Positions 7,778 to 19,715 of a DNA stretch of 64,000 nt are shown piece by piece (the stretch's first letter is position 1; each line of letters opens with the position of its first letter). The position numbers and the translations under genes were made by a program. The notes under the pieces are model-generated. The model worked only from the letters and a program-made list of their open reading frames with translations, ran no database searches and had not been told where the DNA came from. The DNA comes from Planctomycetota bacterium. Its GTDB lineage: Bacteria; Planctomycetota; J058. Location: assembly GCA_023954375.1 (NCBI GenBank), contig JAMLIC010000040.1:16283-80282 (forward strand). Reading direction: 5' to 3'.

Positions 7778-10700
7778 CTACTCGTCGCGGCCCGGGACGA
7801 TCGCGCGGAAGAGCTTCTCGACGGCGCTCGCGAGCGGGAACGGGACCGGGATCGGGTCCCACAGCTTGCCCTGGATGTTGAAGCCGGTGAGCGGCGCGTT
7901 CTCGAGCACGCGCTGCAGCACGTCGATGTCGGTGTCGAGGGGGCGGAGCGTCAGGTTGCGCAGGTCGCCCGAGGGGAAGAGGACCTCGGCGTCGGCCCCG
8001 TAGAGGGTGAAGCCGCTCGGCGCGCGCAGGGCGACCGACCGCAGGGCCAGGCGGTCGGGGCGCAGGCCGAAGTCGACCTTCATCGTCTCGAACGCCAGCG
8101 GCCGCGTGTTCTCCCGGCTGAACGCGTTGACGACCACGCGCAGCCAGTCGAAGCCCGGGACGAGCAGGAGGTTCGTGCCGCGCACCTGCACCCAGCCGGC
8201 GCCGTCGAGCGGCATGTCGCGGCCGCCCAGCCCCTTGCCGCCGCCGTGAAAGGCGAGCTCGGCGTCCAGGACGCCGGTGTAGGGGCGCGGGGCCTGGTTC
8301 GTGCGCTCCTCGCGCAGCTCGGCGAGCTCCTCCATCGCGCGCTGGAGCCGGGCCTGCTCGACCCCGAGCCAGCCGCGGTACTCGCCCGTCTGGAGCGCGT
8401 ACTCGGCGATGAACTTGAGCCGGCCGCCGTAGAGGTCCGCCGCGGCGGGGGCGCCGCGCAGCCCGATCGAGAGGACGCCGTCCTGCAGGCGGAAGCGCCC
8501 GCGCAGGTCGCGCGCGGTCTGCTTCCAGCAGTCGAGCTGCGCCAGCTCGAGCTCGCCCTCGCACGCGCCGCGCTCGAGCTCGGCCACGGAGCCGGAGGCG
8601 CGCACGACGCCGCGGATCCCGGTGAAGCGGAGCCCGGCCGAGACGGCGAAGTCGGGCCGCGCGGGCGCGCCCACCTCGTTGCGGGGGCCCGCGCGCACCT
8701 CGGCCACCCAGCGCATGGGCAGGCGCTCGGCGAGCGGCTGGTAGATGAACGCGTGCGCGTCGAGCGGCCCCTCGGGGGCCAGCGTCGACAGGAGCGAGCG
8801 GACGGCGCCCGGGTCCGGCAGCTCGCGCTCGAGCTCGGCCCGCTCGCGCGGGTCGACGGGGCGCGCGAAGTCGCGCAGGGACACCTCGAACACGCGGCCC
8901 TTCGCCCCGCCGCCGGGGAAGGCGCGCTCGGCGCGGGCGTCGCGGCGGACGACGAGCGTGCCGCCGCCCACCCGCGCCGTCAGGTCGATGCGGACCGGGT
9001 CGCCGTCGTCGACCTCCACCTCGCCCTCGACGTCGCGCAGGCGCAGGGGGAGGAAGCTCGGCACGACGGAGAGGCCGCGGGGCCGCGCGCGCAGGCGCAG
9101 GCGGGCGGCCCCGCCCAGGGCGGGGCGGCGCACGTGCGCCTGGAGGTCGACCGGGCCCTCCGGCGAGAACCGCTCGAACACGTCGGCCGCGGCCGGGCCG
9201 GCCATGGCGCGCGTGCGCGCGTCGAGGACCAGGCCGCCGACGTGGACCGTCAGGTCCACGGCGGCGCCCGCCCGGTCGAGCGCGGCGGGCAGCGCGCCGC
9301 CGAGGCCTCCCAGGAGCGGGCCGACGGCGGCGGGCGCCGCCGGGCCGGCCTGGATCAGGCCCGTGGCCTCGACGCGCGCCCCGGCGAGCTCCCCCTCGAG
9401 CGCCGTGAGCTCGACCCGGTGCGGCACCTCGAGGTGCAGCGCGCCGCCGAGGCGTCGCAGGGGCACCTCGGCGAGGCCGGCGAGGGACGGGTCGACCGCG
9501 TGCAGGTAGACCTGCACGTCGCGCAGGCGCACGGGCCCGCTCACGCGCGGCGGGGCCTCGCCCGGCGGGACGAGGAGGCGGAGCGCGGCGCTGGCGCGCC
9601 CCTCGGGCCGCATGCCCTCGAGCAGGTCGCGCGCCGCGCCGGCCGGCAGCGCGGCGACGAACGCCTCGTCGAGCGGCATGTCGACGGCCTCGAGCTCGAG
9701 GTCGACCATGGGGCGGGCGCCGCCCTCCGCCGGCTGGAGGAGCGTCCCCCGCGCGGCGAGGCGGCCCCCGCCGCGCGCCGCCCCGCCGCGCGCCTCGTGC
9801 ACGCGGATGCGCCGCCCGTCCCGCGAGACGTCGAACGCCTCGAGCTTGAGGGGGAAGGGGAACTCGGTCAGGTCGACGGTGAGGTCGACCCCCTGGCCCT
9901 TCACCCGCAGCCGCTCCGGCCCCTCGACGCGCGCCTCGATCCTCCGCACCGTCCCCGCGGGCCGGAGGCGCGCCCACACCTCCGCGAGGGCCGGGGGGAG
10001 CGCGGCGCGCAGGCGGTCGTCGAGGGCCGCCTGCTCGGCGCGCACGTCGATCGCCCCCTCGAAGCCGCCGCCCTCCGGGCGGATCAGGAGCGTGCCCCGC
10101 GCCCCGGCGCCCAGGACCCCGGGGCCCCAGCCGGTGAGGTCGAGCCCGACCTCGATCCGCTCGGGGTCCGGCGCGTCGTCGGGCCGGGCGCCGGCGGGGA
10201 AGCGCGGGCGGATGCGCACGCTGCCGCTCGCCGTCAGCGGGTAGGGGACGTCCACGTGGGCCACGCTCACGTCGCGCAGCTCGACGTCGATCGTGGGCTG
10301 GGCGAGCGCGCCCTTGTGCGGCTTCTCGACGACGACGTGGACGTCCGCCTGGCCGCCCTCCGGGCGGAACTCGGCGACGATCGCGCGCGCCCTGGCGGGC
10401 ATGCTCGCCAGCACCTGCGGCCCGATCGGGATCGCCGACCCTCGCACCTCGACGTGCAGGAGGTCGCCCCGGACCACGTGCGCGTCGACGCGCGCGGTCC
10501 CGCCGTGCTGGAAGGTGCCGCCGGCGTGGACCTCGACGTTGGCGTCCTCGCGGATCTCGAAGCGGCCGTGCAGCTCCTGCAGGCGCAGCGGGAAGTCGCC
10601 GTAGGCGGCCGACACCGCGCCGCCCAGCTCGTCGACGCTCACGGAGAGCTGCGGGTCCTCCTGGCCGGGCCCCTTGAACACGATCACCCGCGCCCGCTTG

Positions 10701-11887
10701 ACCGCCCCCTGCGGGTCGAAGTCGTCGTAGACCTCGCGGATCCGCGGGGGCAGCGCCCCGCGCAGCTCGGGCGACAGGGCGAGGTCCTGCACGTCGACCG
10801 CGATGAACAGCGAGACCCTCTCCTGGCCGTAGCCGGGGAAGACGCTGCCGCGCGACGCGAGGTGCCCCCCGGACGCCCGCGAGGTGAGGCCGTCCCAGGA
10901 GACGCTGATGAAGTCCGGCGCGCCCCGCTCCCACGGGACGAACACGTTGACCTCGAACCGGCCGGAGATCTCCGTGATGTCGAGCGGGAAGCCGCGCGGG
11001 CGGATCGCCGCCTGGCGGGGGAGCACGGTCGTCGCGACGCGCGCGCCGCGGTCGCCCGCGTCGAGGCGCAGCTTGGCGTCGAACGCCCCGCTCGGGTCGA
11101 GCTCGTCCCACACCTCCTGCTGGAAGAGCGGCGGGATCACCGACCGCAGCCCGTGCGACAGCTCCCCGCCGAGGACGTCCGCCTCGGCCAGGACGCGGCC
11201 GTCCGCCTGGCGGCGCACCTGGAAGGTCACGGCCTGCACGAGCGGCCGGAAGCGCTGGCCCGGGTCGAGGCCGCGCACCTGGAGCGCGCCCCCCTCCTGG
11301 CCCATGGGGACGACGAGGCCGAACTGCGCCCCGCCGCGCCCCGTGACCTCCAGCGCGCGGCTCACCTGGAGCTCGGCGTGGGCGTTCGTGAGCAGGAGGT
11401 CGCTCCCCTGCCCCTCGAAGTCGTTCATGACCCGCAGCTGCCCGCTGCGGACCCGCACCTGCATGTCGCTGTAGAGGGTCGGCGCCGTGCCGCCCACCTC
11501 GCCGCCGGTCTCGAAGTTGACGCGGCCGTCGCGGTCGATGCGCAGGACGCCCTCGGGCTCGTCGACCTCGAGGCGCACGAGCGCAGGCGGGACGAGGCTG
11601 AAGTAGGCCTCCAGCGTGCCCACGCGGAACAGGGTGCGGCCGGCCTGCCCCTTCTCGTGGAAGACGACGTCGTGCAGGACCGCCTTGCGCTCGCCGAGGA
11701 AGAACTCGGGCGCGCGCCCCATGCGCGGCGCGTAGTCGGGGAAGATCCCCTCGAGCGCGTTACGCGCGATCTCCTCCAGCTCGGCCGGGTTGCGCAGGAT
11801 CAGGCGGTAGTCGAGCAGCGCGTTCGCCGAGAGGGCGAAGACGACGATCACCAGCCCGCTGAGGAACCGCTGCCTGCGCGCGTCCAT
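7778..11887 (-). CDS. Large AsmA-like membrane-anchored protein
   Basis: 1369 aa. One N-terminal membrane anchor (residues about 9-25, LSGLVIVVFALSANALL) is followed by a very long beta-strand-rich periplasmic region built from repeated blocks with a similar plan (a block of strands and then a motif like LRAALPPALAEVWARLRPAGTV or LPPRIREVYDDFDPQGAVK). The end (LTGFNIQGKLWDPIPVPF) resembles the C-terminal region of AsmA/YhdP-type proteins. AsmA-family proteins (TamB, YhdP, AsmA) are thought to form lipid-conducting grooves across the periplasm, so a role in phospholipid transport or outer-membrane upkeep is inferred. It is followed by a hairpin and preceded by a lipoprotein gene on the same strand. 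Confidence 0.75.
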   Translation of the reverse strand: MDARRQRFLSGLVIVVFALSANALLDYRLILRNPAELEEIARNALEGIFPDYAPRMGRAPEFFLGERKAVLHDVVFHEKGQAGRTLFRVGTLEAYFSLVPPALVRLEVDEPEGVLRIDRDGRVNFETGGEVGGTAPTLYSDMQVRVRSGQLRVMNDFEGQGSDLLLTNAHAELQVSRALEVTGRGGAQFGLVVPMGQEGGALQVRGLDPGQRFRPLVQAVTFQVRRQADGRVLAEADVLGGELSHGLRSVIPPLFQQEVWDELDPSGAFDAKLRLDAGDRGARVATTVLPRQAAIRPRGFPLDITEISGRFEVNVFVPWERGAPDFISVSWDGLTSRASGGHLASRGSVFPGYGQERVSLFIAVDVQDLALSPELRGALPPRIREVYDDFDPQGAVKRARVIVFKGPGQEDPQLSVSVDELGGAVSAAYGDFPLRLQELHGRFEIREDANVEVHAGGTFQHGGTARVDAHVVRGDLLHVEVRGSAIPIGPQVLASMPARARAIVAEFRPEGGQADVHVVVEKPHKGALAQPTIDVELRDVSVAHVDVPYPLTASGSVRIRPRFPAGARPDDAPDPERIEVGLDLTGWGPGVLGAGARGTLLIRPEGGGFEGAIDVRAEQAALDDRLRAALPPALAEVWARLRPAGTVRRIEARVEGPERLRVKGQGVDLTVDLTEFPFPLKLEAFDVSRDGRRIRVHEARGGAARGGGRLAARGTLLQPAEGGARPMVDLELEAVDMPLDEAFVAALPAGAARDLLEGMRPEGRASAALRLLVPPGEAPPRVSGPVRLRDVQVYLHAVDPSLAGLAEVPLRRLGGALHLEVPHRVELTALEGELAGARVEATGLIQAGPAAPAAVGPLLGGLGGALPAALDRAGAAVDLTVHVGGLVLDARTRAMAGPAAADVFERFSPEGPVDLQAHVRRPALGGAARLRLRARPRGLSVVPSFLPLRLRDVEGEVEVDDGDPVRIDLTARVGGGTLVVRRDARAERAFPGGGAKGRVFEVSLRDFARPVDPRERAELERELPDPGAVRSLLSTLAPEGPLDAHAFIYQPLAERLPMRWVAEVRAGPRNEVGAPARPDFAVSAGLRFTGIRGVVRASGSVAELERGACEGELELAQLDCWKQTARDLRGRFRLQDGVLSIGLRGAPAAADLYGGRLKFIAEYALQTGEYRGWLGVEQARLQRAMEELAELREERTNQAPRPYTGVLDAELAFHGGGKGLGGRDMPLDGAGWVQVRGTNLLLVPGFDWLRVVVNAFSRENTRPLAFETMKVDFGLRPDRLALRSVALRAPSGFTLYGADAEVLFPSGDLRNLTLRPLDTDIDVLQRVLENAPLTGFNIQGKLWDPIPVPFPLASAVEKLFRAIVPGRDE

Positions 11888-12022
11888 CGCGGCTCCGCCG
11901 GCGCCCGGCTAGGCCGGGCGCCGACGCGCGTCGGCGGCCAGGGGGACGACCGGCGCCCCGCCAGGGGCGGGGCGCGACCGTCCGGGCCCGCGGCCCTGCC
12001 GCTCGCACCAGCGGCCCACGGT

Positions 12023-12925
12023 TCAGTCGTCCTCGTCCGGGAGGGGCTCGTCGAGCGGCTCGTCGGGGAGCGGCTCGTCGGGGAGGGGCTCGTCAAGGAG
12101 CGGCTCGTCCGGCAGCGGCTCGTCGGGGAGGTCGTCCGGCAGCGGCTCGCTCGGCATGGGCGGCAGCGGCTCGGGCTCGACGTCGTCCGGGAGCGGCTCG
12201 GGCTCGGGCGGGAGCGGGTCGGGGTCGGCCGGCATCGGCTCGGGCTCGGGCGGGAGCGGCTCGGGCTCGGGCGGGAGCGGCTCGGGCTCGGGCGGGAGCG
12301 GCTCCGCCGGGGCCGGCTCGGGCGGGAGCGGCTCGGGCTCGGGCGGGAGCGGCTCCTCGACCATCGGCGCGGGCGGCGGCGGCTCGCTCGGCGGGTAGTC
12401 GTCAGGCGGCGCGAAGTCCGGCGGGGGCGGCGGGCTGGGCTCCGGCTCGGCGGCCGGCGCGGGCGCCGGCGCCGGGGCGGGCGCAGGCGCCGTCCGCGGC
12501 GTGTTCGAGATCAGCGTGTCCTGCTGGGTCGGCTCCGGACGCCTGTACTGCGGGCGCACGTGGGGGTAGCCCATGGTCGTGCCGGCGCGGTAGCGCGCGT
12601 CCAGCGCCTGCGCGTGGGCGAGGTCGAGGGCCTGGGTGATCGCCGCGGGCGTGCGGCTCCTGCCGACCAGCACGGCGACCTCGTCGCGCGACGGGCCGTA
12701 GCGGCCGGCCCGGCGCAGGTAGAAGCGGGCGGCCTTCGGGCTCATGCCCTGGTCGATCATGAAGTCGTAGATCGGCCGCCAGCCGAGCGAGTCCTGCATG
12801 CGCGGGAACTCCTCGAGCTCGCGCTCGAGGTGCCGCCACTGGTGCTGGCGCTTGTTCGGCTCCGACGCGCATCCGCCGAGCGCCAGCGCCAACAGGAGCG
12901 CGGCGCACACAGTGAGCCTCTTCAC
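12023..12925 (-). CDS. Lipoprotein with Pro/Glu-rich C-terminal repeats
   Basis: 300 aa, starting at the GTG at 12925 behind AGAGGGGGAGGG. Signal peptide with lipobox LALGGC (Cys19). Residues about 20-135 form a small helical domain (QHQWRHLERELEEFPRMQDS, MSPKAARFYLRRAG). From about residue 150 the chain is almost only Pro, Glu, Asp, Ala and Leu: an Ala-Pro run, many copies of PLPPEPEP, then LPDEP repeats to the end. Such a rod could span the periplasm or peptidoglycan, as Pro-rich linkers do in TonB. At DNA level the repeats are near-identical 18-bp units between about 12150 and 12360, a hotspot for length change. Function unknown. Confidence 0.75.
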   Translation of the reverse strand: MKRLTVCAALLLALALGGCASEPNKRQHQWRHLERELEEFPRMQDSLGWRPIYDFMIDQGMSPKAARFYLRRAGRYGPSRDEVAVLVGRSRTPAAITQALDLAHAQALDARYRAGTTMGYPHVRPQYRRPEPTQQDTLISNTPRTAPAPAPAPAPAPAAEPEPSPPPPPDFAPPDDYPPSEPPPPAPMVEEPLPPEPEPLPPEPAPAEPLPPEPEPLPPEPEPLPPEPEPMPADPDPLPPEPEPLPDDVEPEPLPPMPSEPLPDDLPDEPLPDEPLLDEPLPDEPLPDEPLDEPLPDEDD

Positions 12926-13022
12926 GGTCCCTCCCCCTCTTCGCCGGGCGGGCGCGTTCGCGCGCGCGTCCCCCCTCCCGTGCTCCACGCATGGTAGCAG
13001 GCGCGCCTGGCGCAAGCGACCG

Positions 13023-13054
13023 TGGCCCGGGGGCCGCCGCCGCCCCCCGGGCCA
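13023..13054 (+). other. Perfect 11-bp inverted repeat in a divergent intergenic region
   Basis: TGGCCCGGGGG pairs with CCCCCGGGCCA around a 10-nt loop. It lies 57 bp upstream of the C45 hydrolase start and would fold in its leader RNA. Role unknown. Confidence 0.35.
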
Positions 13055-13111
13055 GGCGCTCGGCCTTGCGGCGCCCCCCTCGCCCGGGTCAGGCTCGGGG
13101 CGGAGGCCGCC

Positions 13112-14448
13112 ATGCGCACGCGACCGTCGACGCCGCTCCTGCTGCTCCTCCTCTCGTGCGGGGCCGCCGCCCGCGCCGAGGACGTTCGGTGTGGCCCGCC
13201 TCCGCAAGCTCCGTCCCGCGGCTGCGGTGCCGCAGCCGATGCGGACCCTATCGCTCGCGACCGTCCGCAGCCGCGGGCCTCACGCTTGCTCCGGCGGCCC
13301 ACCGAGGTGCGGTCGTTCCTCGACCGGGTGCGGGCCGAGCAGGGGATCGAGGCGCGCATGGCCGTCGGCCACGTGCGCGGGCTCCTCGCCCCGGCGCCGC
13401 CGCCCCCCGACTGGACGCCGCGGCGCCACGGCAAGGGCCGGCTCGAGCGCGGCCCCGGCGGCGTGCCGCTCCTGTTCCTCGAGGGCACCCCCGAGGAGAT
13501 GGGCGAGCAGCACGGGGCGCTCCTGAAGGACGAGCTCCGCGCGCTCCTCGACTGGTACGTCCCGAGCTTCGTCGGCCGCCGCGAGCTCGCCCGGGCCCGG
13601 CGCCAGGCGCGCGCGCTGTTCGAGCCGCACCTCGCCCCGGACCACCGGCGGGAGGTCGAGGCCATGGCCCGCGCGGCCGGGATCGGCCTCGACGACGCCG
13701 TGTTCGCCCAGTGCTTCACCGACCTCTACCGCCTGTTCGGCTGCTCGACCCTCAGCGCGCCCTCGGCGGAGGGGGCGCTCCTGGCGCGCAACCTCGACTT
13801 CCCCTCCATGGGGCGCCTCGGGCGCTACTCGCTCGTCGTCGTCGCCCGGCCCGAGGGCAAGCGGCCCTTCGTCTCCGTGGGCTGGCCGGGGCTGGTCGGC
13901 GTCCTCTCGGGGCAGAGCGACGCCCTGGCCCTGGCGGTCATGGTCGTGCACAACGCGGACGGGGCGCGGGCCGGCGAGCCGTTCCAGCTCGCCTTCCGGC
14001 GGGTGCTCGAGACCGCGGGCGACGCGGCCGAGGCGGAGCGCCTCCTCCGCGCGACGGCGCTCACGGTGACGAACAACCTGATGATCGTCGACCGCGCCGG
14101 CGACGCGCGCGTGCTCGAGCTGCACCCCGAGGGCCTGGTCGCGCGCGGGCCCGACCCGGCCGGCCGGCTCGTGGCGACGAACCACTTCCTCACGCGCGAG
14201 CGGCGCGAGGCGCGGCTGTCGGTCGAGTACCTGTCCTCGCGCCGGCGCTACCGCGCCGTGTGCGACGCGGCCGACGGCGCGAGCCCGCTGCGGCTCGAGC
14301 AGGCGCGCGCGGCGCTCGACGCGGCGTCGGTGCCGATCACGCTCCAGAGCATGGTCTTCCTGCCCGCCGCCGGCGCGCTCGAGGTGTCGCTGCCCGCCCG
14401 CGGCCCGGCGACGAAGGGGCGGTGGGTGCGGCTGGAGGGGCTGCTGGA

Positions 14449-14452
<4 letters not shown>
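13112..14452 (+). CDS. C45-type Ntn hydrolase (acyltransferase-like peptidase), exported
   Basis: 446 aa. Start at the ATG at 13112 with GGAGG 5 bp upstream; an open frame continues upstream but without a signal. The N-terminus is a signal peptide (PLLLLLLSCGAAARA). The family (peptidase C45, acyl-CoA:6-APA acyltransferase fold) cleaves itself before a cysteine, which becomes the N-terminal nucleophile. Here the segment LFGCSTLSA with Cys211, followed by ALLARNLDF, fits that site. Supporting motifs are EEMGEQHGALL near residue 130, VGWPGLVGVLSG, MVVHNADG and LTVTNNLMIVD with LVATNHFL. Substrate unknown; many relatives hydrolyse linear amides. Its stop codon overlaps that of the convergent peptidase gene within TTAA. 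Confidence 0.8.
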
Positions 14453-17304
<2,852 letters not shown>

Positions 17305-17437
17305 CTCGGCGGACCTCCGGAGAGGCGCCGAGTCTACCGGCTGATCGCGGGTCCGGGCCGCGAGGCGGGGGGCCGCGTCGGGAGCCGTCCGCTCCCTCGA
17401 TGGCGCGACACCCCGCCCGCTCCGTAGGGTCTTCGTG

Positions 17438-18157
17438 ATGCCCGACCCCGGCCTGCGCCTCCCTCCCACCCTCCGGCGCGCCGCCCTCCGCGGCGCGTGG
17501 GTGGCCGCGTTCAACGTCGTGGCCATGGGGCTCCTGGTGCTCTGCTGGTTCGGGCGCGAGGCGGCGGACACGACCGGGCGCTGGGACGCCCTGTTCCTGG
17601 CCCTCCTCGGGCTCGTCGCGGCGCCCGTGGAGGTCGTCGTCGCGTGGGCCCGCGCGCGCCCGCCGCTCGTGCGCCTCGCGGCCGGGCTGGCGTGCGGCCC
17701 CCTGGCGGCGCTCGGGCTCCTCGCCGCGCACGGGCAGGTGAGCTACGCCTTCGCCCTGACCCGGGGCCTGAACCTCGAGGCGGCCATGGGCGCCTCGGGG
17801 CGCGGGCTCATGGCCGTCGCCGGCGAGTGGAGCGAGGCGCGCGCGGCGCTCGTGGCCTTCGCCGCGCCGCACGCCGCCGTGGCCCTCGCGCGGCTGTTCG
17901 CGCTCCGCCCCGCGGGCCAGGTCGCCGTGGCGCTCCCCGCGTCGCTCCTGGCCGCGGCGCTCGCCCTGAGCGGGTTCGTGGGCCTGCCGCTGGTCGGCTG
18001 GCTCGTGAGCACGCCGTGGCTGGGGCCGGTCGTGCAGACGTTCGTGTTCCTCCAGCCCTACGCCCTGCCGCTGCTCCTGCCGGTCGTCGACGCGCGGCTC
18101 GCCTCGAGCGCCTCGTCGTCGGCTCAGGAGGACCGCGGCGACGCCGCGGCGACGTGA
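17438..18157 (+). CDS. Multi-pass membrane protein of unknown function
   Basis: 239 aa from the ATG at 17438 with AGGG 8 bp upstream; a GTG directly before it is a possible alternative. At least five hydrophobic segments are visible (VAAFNVVAMGLLVLCWF, ALFLALLGLVAAPVEVVVAW, LACGPLAALGLLAAHG, ALPASLLAAALALSGFVGL and the final FVFLQPYALPLLLPVV), so an inner-membrane protein is clear. No transporter or enzyme motif is recognised. It is divergent from the M28 peptidase gene and ends where a possible alternative start of the SWIM-PolX gene overlaps its stop. Confidence 0.75.
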   Translation: MPDPGLRLPPTLRRAALRGAWVAAFNVVAMGLLVLCWFGREAADTTGRWDALFLALLGLVAAPVEVVVAWARARPPLVRLAAGLACGPLAALGLLAAHGQVSYAFALTRGLNLEAAMGASGRGLMAVAGEWSEARAALVAFAAPHAAVALARLFALRPAGQVAVALPASLLAAALALSGFVGLPLVGWLVSTPWLGPVVQTFVFLQPYALPLLLPVVDARLASSASSSAQEDRGDAAAT

Positions 18158-18228
18158 GCGGTGCGACGACGTCGACCGGGTCGGCGTCCTTCGTCGCTCG
18201 CCGGCTCCGCGCGGACTACGATCGCCAC

Positions 18229-18981
18229 GTGCCCCTGCCGCGCAAGAAGCGCCCGACCTCCCGCCGGCCCCGCGCGAAGGTGCTCCACCGGCTCACGGTG
18301 ACCGGCAGCCGCGGGGGCCGCTACGAGGTCGTGGTGCTCGAGGGCGGCAAGGCGCGCTGCGAGTGCCCCGGCTTCAAGTACCGCATGGAGTGCCGCCACG
18401 TCCTCGAGCCCGAGGTGCGCGACCTGTGCCAGGCGTACGCGGCGCCGCGCCGCTCGCGCGAGGAGGTGCTCCTGCTCGCGGGCTGGCTCGTCGCGGCGCT
18501 GCGTCCGCACTGCGCGCACGTCGAGCTGGTCGGGTCGCTGCGCCGCCAGCGGTACGACGTCAAGGACATCGACCTCGTGTTCGTGCCCGGCGCCTGGTCG
18601 GTCGAGCGCGTCGTGGCGCTGTTCCGCAGCTTCGGGGCGCCGGTGCACCACGGCGAGCACATGGGCGCGATCGTCCTGCCGCAGGGCGTCGGCGCGCAGC
18701 TCTGGGCGGTCGAGGACCCCGCCGTGTGGGGCGCGGCGCTCCTGCACTTCACCGGGCCGCGGGACTACAACATCAAGCTGCGGATCCGCGCCAACCGCAG
18801 AGGCTGGCACCTCAGCCAGCACGGGCTCGTCGACCGCCAGACCGGCCGGCTCCTCGCCGGGCGCACCGAGGAGGAGGTGCTCGCCGCGCTCGACCTGCCC
18901 TGGCTGCCGCCGCCCCTGCGGGAGGGCACCCGCCTCGGGCCGGGCCGCACGCTCTCGCGGCCCGACCCGGGGTGGCGGTGA
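18229..18981 (+). CDS. SWIM zinc finger fused to a minimal PolX-type nucleotidyltransferase
   Basis: 250 aa. Residues 44-57 give a SWIM zinc finger, CxCx8CxH (C44, C46, C55, H57), a DNA/protein-binding motif. The rest matches the palm and thumb of family-X DNA polymerases: VELVGSLRRQ with G102-S103, the metal-binding DID at 113-115, then the late PolX signatures AALLHFTGPRDYNIKLR, RGWHLSQHGL and TEEEVLAALDLPWLPP. The N-terminal helix-hairpin-helix 8-kDa domain and the PHP nuclease domain of bacterial PolX are absent. It could be a repair or gap-filling polymerase, or a template-independent transferase. The GTG at 18229 lies 6 nt after a TACGAT hexamer, so a leaderless start is possible. A GTG at 18154 overlapping the previous stop is the alternative. 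Confidence 0.75.
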   Translation: MPLPRKKRPTSRRPRAKVLHRLTVTGSRGGRYEVVVLEGGKARCECPGFKYRMECRHVLEPEVRDLCQAYAAPRRSREEVLLLAGWLVAALRPHCAHVELVGSLRRQRYDVKDIDLVFVPGAWSVERVVALFRSFGAPVHHGEHMGAIVLPQGVGAQLWAVEDPAVWGAALLHFTGPRDYNIKLRIRANRRGWHLSQHGLVDRQTGRLLAGRTEEEVLAALDLPWLPPPLREGTRLGPGRTLSRPDPGWR

Positions 18982-18984
18982 CGC

Positions 18985-19572
18985 TCAGGTGGGCTTGACG
19001 ATCGCCTCGACCTTCCGCGCCCAGGTCGTCCCCGGGAACGCGTCGACGAGGCGGCGCCAGCCGTCGATCAGGCCGTCGCCGGTGAGCTTGTAGGTGACGA
19101 CCGTCTCCCAGTAGCTCGCCTCGGCCGCCCGCTCGCGGTCGTGCCTGGCGCGCTCGGCGGCCACCTTCGCGCGCGCCTGCGCCTCGGCGAAGTCGTCGGC
19201 CTCGAGCGCGGCCACGGTGAGGGCGAGGGCCAGCTCGGCCACGAGGTCCTCTGGCAGGTGATAGCCGACCATGCGCCGGTGCTGGCGACCGCCGGCGTCG
19301 AGGACGAGCAGCCCGGGCGTCCAGGGGACGGCGTAGGGCTCGATCGCGTCGGCCTGCTCGGCGATGTGGAGCTTCACCGGCACGAAGCGGTCAGAGATGA
19401 ACGACACGACGTCGGGGTGTGGGTACGTCACGGCACCCATGCGCTTGCAGCCGCCTCACCCCGGGTGGAACACGTCCAGGAACACGAGCTTGCCCGTGTC
19501 GCGCGCCTGCTCGAAGGCCGGGTCGAGCCCCTCGACCCAGCGAAGCTCGGCGCGGGTCCCCTTGATCACCAT
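18985..19572 (-). CDS. Predicted selenoprotein: thioredoxin-like protein with U-G-G-C active site (in-frame TGA)
   Basis: 195 residues if the TGA at 19456-19458 is read as selenocysteine (Sec39). Reading from the ATG at 19572, the product runs KLVFLDVFHPG-U-GGCKRMGAVTYP and continues in the same frame to 18985. The TGA replaces the first cysteine of the CxxC motif of a thioredoxin fold; Cys42 is the second. A strong ribosome site, AGGAGG, lies 5 nt before ATG 19572, whereas the next ATG (19440), downstream of the TGA, has none and would delete the active site. The later sequence is typical of the family: VPVKLHIAEQAD, then the cis-Pro region YAVPWTPGLLVLD, then a helical C-terminus. No signal peptide, so probably cytosolic. 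A plain nonsense change is the alternative. Standard gene calling would report only 18985-19440. Confidence 0.8.
19433..19458 (-). promoter_or_regulatory. Sec codon with weak SECIS-like hairpin
   Basis: Bacterial Sec insertion needs an RNA hairpin just after the UGA. After this UGA the RNA can form GCA-UGGG-UGC, with the apical loop 16 nt downstream and G in the second loop position, within the usual bacterial SECIS spacing as I recall it. The 3-bp stem is short and competing folds exist, so this is only a candidate. Confidence 0.35.
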
Positions 19573-19715
19573 GGCGTCCTCCTGCCGCGATCACCCCCCT
19601 GGTCCTCATCATCGCCCCGTTCGACGTCCCGCGGCCCCCGGGCGCGCTCGCTTGCTTGACGCGGCGCGCGATCACGACGAAAGTTGGACCCCTTCCACTC
19701 CCAGGCGAGGCGGCG

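Noticed and set aside
7658..12997. A 1779-codon open frame on the plus strand
   Set aside because: Antisense shadow of the AsmA-like and lipoprotein genes; low-complexity Arg/Glu/His composition and no ribosome site.
18985..19440. Thioredoxin-like gene starting at ATG 19440
   Set aside because: It lacks a ribosome site and would lose the redox motif; the frame upstream of the TGA codes for the matching N-terminal part of the fold and has AGGAGG.
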